Assembly: GCA_022702705.1 (NCBI GenBank)
Contig: CM040426.1
Span: forward strand, 76,655,877 to 76,719,876
DNA length: 64,000 bases
Reading direction: 5' to 3'
Source of the DNA: Papilionanthe hookeriana x Papilionanthe teres
Taxonomy: Eukaryota; Streptophyta; Magnoliopsida; Asparagales; Orchidaceae
A program made the position numbers and the translations under genes. Below, in pieces: positions 25,701-37,169 of the stretch (positions within the stretch are counted from its first letter, which is position 1; the number at the start of each line of letters is the position of its first letter). Below the pieces are notes generated by a model. It had not been told where the DNA came from and did no database searches. It was given only the letters and a program-made list of their open reading frames with translations.

Positions 25701-28700
25701 TTATTTATTCATTACTAGATGTTATTTCAATCATTCCTTTAATATAACTATCTCTTATTTTATACTTTTTAGTTTTGGCATACGTCATCTTAACATTCTC
25801 TTTTATTCCACACTCTATTTAAAAATTAATGGATTTTTAATCATCCGACACTTTAGACCTATGCATTATTACCCCCCCTAATTGTTGTGCTATGATTTTA
25901 TATCCAAGTCTCCATGATATCCTCTTGTTGCATAAGGCTTTTGAAGCTTCGCTCTCTATGTCAATTATTTAGCATTACCTAGAAGTTATATCATCATCTT
26001 GATCTCCAATCATTTTGTATAATAGATTTAGGATAACATGTTGAAACCCAATTATCATTTTATCTTTTAGTAAAATCGATTGATAATTTTATATTTCATG
26101 CCATTAAAAAAAATTGCATTTCATAAATTCAATGTCTTTCTTAGCTAATTTATTTGCATCTTCTCAAAATTTTCTTCATAATTATAATTTTTTATTTATT
26201 TCAATGCGTGTCTTATTTATTAGAGCTCTATCATATGCAAAAAAGCATGTAAGGAATGTCTCTTTGAGTAAACATTTATAAGCATCTTCATAATTAATTA
26301 AAAAGAGTGGCATTTACATACATGCAATACAGTTCTTATGTTTTACATATCTAACATCTAAAATTTCATATTTACATAATTAAGACCCAACACATTAATA
26401 TAAAATAAAAATACGACTATTATTTACTTTCAAAAAGTGAAATTCACCTTTTTCATGCATAGATTTATGTCACCAAGGTGTAATAAATGTAATATTGTTA
26501 GATATGTAAATTGTAGAATTTTGAGAATAGAGCTGGATGATATTCTTGATAGAAGTAGAGGTATACAACATAATACAATAAAGGAAAGAATAAAAGAGAA
26601 TAAAGCAAATAGGAAGGAAATAAAACAGAATAAAACAAGTAGGAAATAAATAATGAGGGAATAAAAGCTAATAACAAGTAATAAATCTAATACTCCTCAA
26701 GTTGAAGCATATATGCCTGTCATGTTCAACTTGGATTTGAAGTCATCGAACAAATGACGACACCACTTGAGGACACAGAAGGAATACAAATTTTTCCGGA
26801 CTCAATCTTATCCTTAATGAAGTGTCTGTCAATCTCCACATGCTTGGTATGATCAGGCTAGATTGGATTGTGAGCAATGCCGTTTACGACCATATTATTA
26901 CAAGACTGTTGAAGCGGGACAGAGGTTGGAGTACAAAGTTCGCGAGCATGATGTGTAACCAGAGAACTTCACAGATTCCAAAAGACATGGATCAGAATTC
27001 AGCTTCAGCATTGCTCCGGGCAACCGCAGACTATTTTGTGCTTTTCCATGTGACAAGATTGTCTCATATAAAGGAAGAATACCTTGAGGTGGATGTTGAT
27101 CATGAACTGATCCGGCACAATCAACATCTGTATAAATAATAATAGACCGAGAAGTGTGACGGGAGAAAATTAAATCTGAGCCCGACGTACCTTTTACATA
27201 TTGGAGAATCCAGTGGATAGCTTGGAGGTGGTTGTTGACCTCATTTTTATGAGGTCTTTCCTTTCTCTTCATAGAGCCTCAGATCTAGTCTTAGGATTTC
27301 CCGTATTGACTCTCTTAGACGACTAGTGCTGGGAGCCAGCCCTCTTAGAAAATCAAGTCACTTTCTGATTCTCTTGTGGTATCTCGCATGGGTGATCTCA
27401 AACTATCATCATTTGATCGAGTGGTTGTGTTCACGGATCATCATCATTTGGTCGAGTGGTTAAGGACCACCATGTGGAGACTCGGAGAGAATTTCTATAA
27501 GGATCGGGAAACCCTAGGAAAAAGCTTTAGATTTAGGAGGTTTCGTTCTGTGGTGTACCGCAATTGTCGCGCGCATAAACACAAAAATTCACACCATCTA
27601 TACCTGTAAATGCTTCACATCAGAACCTAAATCATTTTTTGAAAGCGATTGATCGCAAACCAAAAATTTAAAGAAAATTGAATTTGATACATTTTTGACA
27701 CGATCATTGACGAAGTTGTCTGAATGACTTTGGATGACGAAATGGACCGTGCCGACACGTTTGGAATGTTGATTTTACATAAGGGCACCCGTATTGCTAT
27801 AATTTCACTCCCAAGCAAATTTCACACAAATTGATGTACTTTTCTAAATGACCCCAGATGACGAAACGGACTGTGTTTGCGCGTCGGAACATCGAGATTA
27901 CCTAGAAAAGATATCATTTTGATTTCATGCACGAACTAAAAGTGCGCGAATCAAGAAATTTTAATATTAAATATTATAAAATTAATAAAAAAGAGCATTT
28001 CATTTTCCTCCTAAATCCCTAACCTAACTCACGCACCCTATCTTCCTCTCCGGCGATCAGCCACACCCGAACGTGCTCTAGCTCGCAAACCCCTAGCCCA
28101 ACTCCTCTTCTGTGCAAGCCGTTCGACCGAGCAGCTCTTCCATTTGCGAGTCATTACCCGGTCGACCCTTATTCTCGATGCCGCCTACTCCCTTTCTCCC
28201 TAAATGCTTCTCCTCCTCTCCCATCATCCTATTCGACCACCTTAGGGCTGGTAGGTGGAGGTACCTTTCTTCCTTGCATATAAAAACCTTACTTAGGGTG
28301 AGGATTATGTTGTTGAAATTTTGACAAGGGTGGAATTTCCTGGGATCGTTCTTGAATTTTCTTGAGTTTTCTTGAGTTTTCATCACGAGGCAACCTCTTC
28401 GCCTCCCTTAAACACTTGTGTTATAGGACTTGAAAGAAAGTGAGATGGTGAAACTTCACTTTGACATGTTTAGAAGGAGGTTTAGGAGTTTACTGCAACT
28501 TTCTCCTCTTTATTCTATTATTTTTGCTGAGTTATGTTTAAGTGTACTCAGAATGTTATTTTGGCTATGTTTGGAGGGGAACTATCCTAGGATTTTGAGG
28601 CTCTCTTTGCTCCTCAATTTACTGATTTCTTTAGAAGCAAGCATAGGGTCATGGCTGAGTTTACTTTTTTCTTAATTATATATTTGGAAGGATTGAAAGC

Positions 28701-31700
28701 TCTTTTTGCTCCTTACTTGCTCTTGACTTTGCTAATTCTCAAAATATTCTTAAACACATATATGAGCTTTCATTTTGACGGTTTGAAAAGGGGTTTATGG
28801 TGATTTCTTTGCTCCTTGCTTTGTTGATTTTTTCCTTTTTCTAAAATATGCTCCAATGTACATGTGACCTTTTTAGTATATTCAAAAAAGAAAAAAAAGA
28901 AAAAAAAGAAAATTTTGAAACTTTTCTTTGCTCTTTGTTTAATTTAGGTGAAAAATAATGATTTAAATACTAACACGGGCTTACATTCTAGCATGCTTAG
29001 AGAAGGGAAATCAAAGTGGTGCCTCACTTTTTTGAAAATCTGAAAGCTATTATGTTTTATTTGCAAAGGTTGGAAAGTTGTGCCTTGTTTTTTGGAAATC
29101 TGAAAATTTTTATGCTGTATTTGCAAAAATTGAAAAGTTGCGGTTCCTCACTTTTTGAAAAATCTGAAAACTTTTATGTTGTATTTGCAAAGGTTGGAAG
29201 ATTTAGTGCTTTGCTTTTGGAAATCTGAAATGGTTTTACTTGATATTTGCAATAGTAGGGAGATCCTGGTGCTTTGTTCTTTTGAAACTCTGAAAGATTT
29301 TATGCAAAGATTTGAGGATTTTGCATGGGGTTCTTGAATTCTTAGGTGTTTGGTATGTAAATCTATAATACTTGTGTGATTTGTATGTAAATGCTTGTAC
29401 GATTCTCACTTATACACAATGAGGTTGATATATATTTTTGAAGGAAATCATTGCTATTATAGTATTGATGTTTAGACTTTTACCTCAGGGTGATTAAAAA
29501 AGTAACAATAACTGCATATACTGGGCTTGGACACTCTCATTTATCACACAGTTCTTTTATTAAGGGAAATTTATATACATACCACTCAATTCTTACATAT
29601 TTACGTATCTAAAATCTTAACTATGCGTATTTCACTTTCTAAAAATAAAATGATAGTTTGATTGTTTGGCTTGCATGAAACATTAAAAGGGCATTGAAGT
29701 TTTCTATTAAAAAGAAAATATAATGAGAAATGGGTAGGGTGATGGATGGTGAAGCTTCCTGTTGGCATGTTTAGCATGAGGTTTTGGGAGCTTCTATTGC
29801 AATTTCTTTGTTTCACTGTTTTATTGATATACATGGTTAAATGCATTAAAGGCTCCGTAGTAGCATGCTTAGGATGTTTTTGGAGTTTCTTTTGCTCCTT
29901 ACTTGCTCTCTACTTCGCTGTTTTGGCTGGCATATATTTGGCTGTACTTGGAGTTCCATTTTGGTATGATTGGAAGAGTTTGTTGGAACCTTTCTTCCCC
30001 TTTCCTGTTCTCTACTTTACTGATTGACTAAAACATGCTTAAGTGCATATTTTTGCTCGGTTTTAGCTGTGCTTGGAATGAAAATATTTGAAACTTTTGA
30101 GGCTCTCTTTGCTCCTCAACTTACTGATTTATTTATACCACATATTTGGGGCTTTCTCGTGGGCAGATTTGGGTGTCGTTTTAGTTCAACTTTGGAGACT
30201 TTTATGGCCTGCATTGCTGTGGTTTTGGATATGTTTTGAGGGCTGACCCACCCTTCATTTCTCTCTCTCATCCCATTGTTCTTTTCCTTTCTTTTCTTTC
30301 TTCTTTTCTTGCTTCTGGGGATTGTTTTAATTCGTAGAGGAACTTTCGCAGCCTGTAAACATGCTCTTTGAAGGAAGTAGAGTAAAAATCATGAGGAAGT
30401 GACATGTATACCTCTTTCATAAGCTCTCTATTCAAGTTCACATTCTTGACATCTAACTGGAATAAATGCCAATCAAGATTCACTGCAAGAGACGACAGTA
30501 CATGAATAGTGTTTAACTTAGCTGCTGGAGCAAATGTCTTCTTATAGTCACCTCTATAGGTATGTAAGTACCATTTCACCACCAATCATGCCTTGTCGCA
30601 TTCAAAAGGCTCATCAGAGTTGAACTTGGTGCTTAAAATCCATCAGAACCCCATAACTTTCTTACCTTGAGGAAGATCAACTACGTCCCACGATTGGTTC
30701 CATCGATGAGCATTCATCTCCTCCATTATTATTGTCGTTTTCCAGGCTGGATCTGCAAGAGCACCCTTAATAGTAGCTGGGATCTGGTAGTACATCTGGG
30801 CAGTAGCAAATGCTCTGTAGGTTGGCGATAAACTACTGAAAGAGACATATTTTGGCATAAAATAGAGAGAGCATGTCTGATTGCATACCTTACTTGGAGA
30901 ACTCACCTTCTTATGTGGTGGGGTCGTGTTGAGGATGTCGCCCGGAGTGGGTCCAGAGTAGGAGCATTTGAATGGGTGTGCCGAGTGTAGACACGAATAG
31001 TGAGAGGAGGCGATGGTGCACTCACCGGACCAGGGGGCCCACTGGATGGTGCACTCACCGGACCAGGGGGCCCACTGGATGGTGCACTCACCGGACCAGG
31101 GTGCTCCTTTGTGGAAAAACAATGGGGGAACATTCATAGGAGTGGGATAAGAGACACTGTCTAAGAACCCAAGCTCCCCCTCACTTGGGGCCGAGCTAGG
31201 AAAATAGGGAATATTTTCAAAGAGACATCAACAGTCACAGATTTTGTTAGTGGTAGGATCAATGCATCAATATCCCTTTTGAGTGGTGGAGTACCCAAGA
31301 AAGATACATTTTATAGATTTAGAATCAAGTTTACTACGATTGGGGGCAATGCTCCCAATAAAGGCAGTGCACCCTAAAATTTTGGGGTCTAATGTGAAGG
31401 CCCGAGGGAAGCATGATAAGTATGGCTAAGGGGGTTCAAAACTTATGAATTTTATAGGGGGATTCTATTTATGAGATAGGTGACAGTGAGAATGACATCG
31501 TTTCAAAATCGTTTCGAGACATTGTATTGAAACATAATGGAGCGAGCAACGTTGAGGATGTGATAGTTTTTCCTCTCGGCTACCTCCATTTTGTTGAGGA
31601 GGGTCCACACATTAGGTATGATGGAGGATGCCCTTACTCAAGAAGAATTCACCCAAAATACAGTTGAAAAACTCACGGCTATTGTTGGTCTGAAGGACTT

Positions 31701-34700
31701 GAATAGAAGTTTTGAATTGAGTTAAGACGATGTTAGAAGTTTTGGAAGGTGACAGTAACCTCCGATTTGTCTTTTAAAATGTTGACCCACATCAATCGAG
31801 TGTGGTTATCAATCAAAGTCAGGAACCACTGTTTATTGGTGCAGCTGGGAGTGCGAGAGGGTTCTTATATGTCACTGTAAATGTGAGAGAAATGAGTGGA
31901 AGATGTGTTAGTGTGGGGTGGGTAATGGAGCTAATGATGTTTGGCTGACTGATGTCTCATAATTGAAACTAGAAGAGTTTTTATTAGAAAACATCAAATG
32001 ATACAAATTTTTTAATTATTGAAAACTAGGATGACCTAAACGATAATGCAACTATATAATGGGAGATTCAAGGACTGGAGATAAGCTACAACTCTTGAGA
32101 GGTGTGTCTTCACTCTTCGTGCTCTTCTCGTGCAAGCAATAGAGTCCGCCTACTCTCTTAGCAATTTCAATCATCATCCTGAAATGTTGATACTGAAAAA
32201 CATAACCATCAGAAGAGAAATTAGCAACGCAATCAATATCATTCATAAACCTGATGATAGATAACAAGTTATATTGCAACCGAGGAACATGTAATACAAA
32301 CTCCAAAGTTAGATCAGTTGTTTATAAAATCAACCCTTTACTAGCAATGAAACTAACGGAGCCATGGGTTATTCTGACCGCATCTTATCTTCAGAGCACA
32401 TACAGTAAGTCGAGAAAGCCTGCGAGTATCCAGTCATGTCATCCATAACACCTAAATCAATAATCCACGGATTAGAGGAATAAATCCTGAAAGCCATAGG
32501 AGGAGTACCTTATTGGATATGGGAGGTTATTGAACCTGTAGAGACTTGATTGGCTCCAAGAAGTTTGATGAATTGCTCCATCTGATTTATCAGTGGTTCA
32601 GAGGATTTCGGGATGTTTTGGGTAGGAGTCAGTTGAGTCCGTAGGCTGTGCCATCGTCGTGAGACCCTTGGTAGCAGAGTATTTGGCCTAAGGTATGCAA
32701 GCCAGCTTACCATGAAGTTTCTTATATTGGTCCCGAGCGTGGTTGAGTTTGTGACAGCAATTGCAAGTGGGGTGACCGATCCGGGGTGGTTCGCCCTGAT
32801 TCCGACTGAGCCGAAGATGAGATTGGAATTCCTACATTAAAGGATCCTACTGCAGAAGGAAGAGCTGGCGACGGGAAATCCTCTAGGGAAGGATCAGGCT
32901 GCAAGCGGGTTATAGCCGGCAGTCCTGGAAATAAGATGTCCTTGTAGATGGGAGAAGGGGCCGCGAGAAACCTGAAATTGGCTATTTCTTGGAGCAGCGA
33001 ACTGAAGCAATTTACTGCAGGAAGCAATTTACCGCGGAACCTAGAAATTTACTGTAGGAAGTAAGAGGAGTCCGCCTTGTTTCCTGTACCAGTGGCAGAA
33101 CCTAGAAAGGAGAGCAACGGACGGAAGCAATCCCTAGAGTAGTGACATAACCTAGAAATTTATCGTGGGAAGTAGTGCCATAACCTTCAGGGAGATTCCA
33201 GGAAGTCAGCTGGGAAATTGCAGGAAATCGGTTGAGAAATCCCAAAAAATTGGCTTGCGACAGATCTAGGTCAGGGGGTAGAAATTTACTGCAGGAAATC
33301 CTGCTGACGGGAGAAGAGCTGCCGGTTGAAATAATCTGCAGGCAAACTTTAAATCTGTAGGAAATCCTGTTGACTGGAGAGATGTCCCAACTATAGATAG
33401 GGTTAGATTATTGTCTCTGATACCATATGAAAATTTGAGAACAGAGAGCAGGATGATATTATTAATAGAAGTAGGAGTCTTTATGCCCAATTACAATGGA
33501 TATAATGAAGAAAAGAACTAAAAGTGTATAAAACAAATAGGAAGGAATAAAACAGAATAAAACAAATAGGAAGTAAATAAAGATGGAATACAAGTAATAA
33601 ATCTTAATATAATTATATAAGAATTGTGTTGTATATATGTAAATTTCTCTAAAAGAAACATAGCCACCATCAATCCTGCATGCAAACCTGCTCTAATTGG
33701 AGAATTTGGATCACTTCGAACTCTTTCTAATATTGATTAATATATTTAATACATATCTTTAATTACATCTTATAGAAGATTGGATAATAAATAGGGTGAA
33801 ATATGGATGTATAAACTAGTCAAATAAAGAGAGAAAATTGTAAAGATTTAGTTTAAGTTTATTAAAGATGAAAATCAAAGAGTGTTTTTTAGATGAAGAT
33901 ATTCAACCTAGGTTGATGAGATATTTTGATAAATTTTTTAATGAAGATTTCGAAAGTATGTTCGATTTTAATGATCTTAATATGGGTAATAATAATAAAG
34001 TTTTTTATTTTTACCGTTATATTAGCGAAATGGAAATTGAGGAAGCTTTAAAGATACGAATGGTGGAAAATCAATAGGAACTGATGGTATCCCAATAGAA
34101 GTGTGAGAATGTTTAAGGGATTTAGGAATTTCTTGACTTAACAAACTTTTTAATATTATTTTAAAAAGGAAAAAGATACACGAGGAGTGGAGGAAGAGTA
34201 TTTTGGTTCCTATTTTTAAGAATAATGTGAGTGTACAAGTGTGTGCATATTATAATGGAATTAAGTTGATATGTCATACATTAAAATTATGCGAGAGTAA
34301 TTGAATATTGGTTAAGACGTGATACAAATGTTTCTCAAATTGATATTGGATTTATGTTGGGCAAGCATACTATGAAAGCTATGGATTTTTTAAGAAGTTT
34401 GATGGAGAAGTACATAGAATGTAAGGAGGATCTACAAATGATTTTTGTTGATTTGGGAAAGCTTGTGATAAGGTACCACAAGGAATATTTTGGAGAGTTC
34501 CAGAAAAGAAAAGAGTTAATATGACCTATGTTCAAGTCATTAAAAATCTATATATATACTAGAGTTGTTATTTGTGTTCAAACAGAAGGAATTGTTATTT
34601 GTGTTCAAACAGAAGGAAGATTGACCAAGTATTTTCTTATTTTAGTTTGATCATATGGATCGACTTTAAGCCCATATCTTTTTTGCTTTTGTTATCGATG

Positions 34701-37134
34701 TTCTTACTAGACATTTATAGGAGGATGTACCTTGGTGTATGATTTTTGCTAATGATATCCTTCTAGTGGATAAGACTAAGATAAAGAGTTTAGAAAAAAT
34801 TGAATTATAGAGGCCAACTTTAGAGTCTAATGGCTTTCATTTGAGTAAATCTAAAATTAAATACATGGAATATAATTTTAATAGTTGTAGTAGAGGTATT
34901 GGTGTGGTTGTAACAATGGGTCATCAAGTCATTAAAAGGAGTGAGCATTTTAGATATCTCGAGTCCATTGTTCAAAATGATGGTGATATAGATGGGGATG
35001 TTGTTACTAGAATTAAAGTTGGATGGTTGAAGTGGAGGGATGAATTGAGTTTATTGTGTGATGTAAAGAAAATTTTTATAAGATAGTGGTGAGATCTGCA
35101 ATGCTTTATGACACAAATTGTTGGCAAATAAAAGAGAAGCATAAAACGAAGTTGACTGTTGCTGAGATGAGAATGCTTAGGTGGATGAATGGCTTTAGAC
35201 TTGGAGACAAAATGCAAAACTAATATTTCACTCATTCATGCCTTCAGTCATTTCATATTTATTGCATTATTCTTAACATGCTATATTTGGATTCAATAAA
35301 TGACTTAATTATTTGGTTTTGTACATGGCATTTTCCTGAAATGCCTCTGATGGAATGTAAACATTTGGATAAAAGATATAATAAATTGAATTATTTCTAT
35401 TTTGAATAATATGTTCTTCACCAGATGAAAGGGAAAAAGCGTAGTTCTTTATGTTCATGTACTTTTCAACGGAAAGATACTAAATATTCACCTTCTAACT
35501 CATGATGCCTAGAAAAACATACCATTTGGGCTCCTCTTGTTAGGGATGTAAAAACTTTTGTTGTTCGTGTTTTATCATATTCAACTTAATAATTAGCTCA
35601 AAATCGACTGGTTTTTGATAGATTATTTATTCAATGAGCCAATACAAATAAGGCTTTATTGGTTATGTTCGGCTTGGTAATGGCTTGATTATCTTTATAT
35701 AAACCTAAAAATATGCATATTTATGCATGTATGTATACTTATGTGTGTATATATGTGCATATATATATAGTTAGAGAGAGAGAGAGAGTGAGGGAGAGAT
35801 TCATATTGATAGTTTGATAAATTTATAATTGCATGAGCATGAACATGTGTATATTGACATTTATAATTGCATGAGCATGAATATTTGTATTTGTACATAA
35901 TAACAATGCTATCAAAGTGCAAAACACAATACGATGCACAAGATTTTATTTTTACTTCAAAATGTACAGTGCAGAGCTAAGCAGTGTTTTTATTAACTAA
36001 AACACTAATATGTTACATAAAACTATTAATACATCAATATCTTAGTTGACAATTATAAAATATAAAATGACTTAAAATTTGATATAAAATAGAAAAGAAC
36101 ACGACACAATATCTAACTTGAAGGCAAACATTGAGATGACCTGGAAATTAAATTTTTGAAAAGTTTCGAATTTTTTGATTTAATAATTAAAACCTTAAAA
36201 ATTTTTAAAAAATTTTGCAACTCAAAACAAAATCTAAAATTTACAGCATAAATAGACTAATAAAATTTAAAGTTTCATAAAACAAATTAAATTAATTCAA
36301 TTGTACTTTCTTTACTCTCACTAAACTATGAATCAGAACGATCACTTTGCTTCAGAACTTCAAAGCATGCTTTGGCAAAGCGGGCGTCACGCACTTCGTT
36401 TCGCTTTTCACATGAAACACACATTTAAAACCTGTGTATATGCTTTCTCAGTAATCTTTATTTGATTTTCAATTAGACTATAGTCTTGAAGAGCTCTTGT
36501 TCAATGAGATGAGTTAGTGAGCCGAATATAAAGAAAATTTTGACTCATGTTGATTAATGAACTGAGCCAAATAACACTTGTCCTCCTTTAAGCTCTTTGT
36601 CCCCCTACCTATGATTTCTTTTGTCGAGCTTAGCAATAAAGTTTGTAAGCGCAATAATGTCTTTTATACTACCACCTTGAGAGCTTGCATCTCGTAGTTA
36701 TCATATTTTATGCGATTATTGGTAGCTTTATTTTAATGCATTTAATTGTGTGTAGGTAAGGAATGTCATGATAGATAATATTGACAAAGTCCTTGACAGA
36801 GGTGATCGTTTGGAATTGTTAGTTGACAAAACTACTAGTATGCAAGGTAAAACAATCCGCTTCCGAAAGCAGGCTCGTCGTTTCAGAAATACCGTGTGGT
36901 GGCGGAATGTTAAACTCACGTAAGAAAACTCTTTCAAGTTTTTCCCCAATTATTATCGAATACCTTGTTTTGTATGATGCCTATTATGCTCCTTGAATGG
37001 AGCTCTGGTGGGTTTTATTTATGTGCGAACTATGCTCAAGTGTGGATACGGCTTTTCATGCATGCATGCGCTTTAGGATAGGATGGTTTGTGGGCATAGA
37101 TATAAAATACACAAAGCGCACATTTATTCATAAG

Positions 37135-37169
<35 letters not shown>

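Larger units (their letters stand above)
27285..30290. repeat. Insert of unknown type inside the copia polymerase region
   Basis: Replaces the reverse transcriptase to RNase H stretch of the copia element. The first part (27290-28420) is of mixed composition, with repeated ATGACGAAA.GGAC(C/T)GTG motifs at 27735 and 27858. The remainder is a mosaic of diverged repeats: GATGGTGAA(A/G)CTTC at 28444 and 29741, and TTTGAGGCTCTCTTTGCTCCTCAA at 28597 and 30098. It also has a tandem array at 29018-29330 and two broken MITE ends. The frames in it are repeat-driven; no domain is recognisable. A large non-coding LTR-type element is possible. Confidence 0.45.
26512..33609 (-). mobile_element. Ty1/copia LTR retrotransposon, - strand, degraded and internally disrupted
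   Basis: LTRs of about 181 bp lie at 26512-26692 and 33428-33609. The primer site TGGTATCAGAGA (initiator Met-tRNA type) is next to the upper LTR. Down the minus strand come a degraded zinc knuckle ending in KKLHGK (near 32740), a protease remnant WIIDLG (near 32480) and LHVPRLQYNLLSI before integrase (near 32280). Integrase remains (31.3-31.9 kb) follow, then reverse transcriptase with YKKTFAPAAKLNTI and FQLDVKN (near 30500). After an insert of about 3 kb come the RNase H neighbourhood HLQAIHWILQYVKGT and IIYTDVDCAGS (near 27150). Most of gag and the reverse transcriptase active site are missing. It inserted into a palindromic MITE in SNARE intron 2. Confidence 0.88.

Noticed and set aside
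29018..29330. Possible CRISPR-like array
   Set aside because: The units are adjacent diverged tandem repeats with no spacers, in plant nuclear DNA.
36728..36949. 73-codon - strand open frame
   Set aside because: Antisense shadow of SNARE exon 3.
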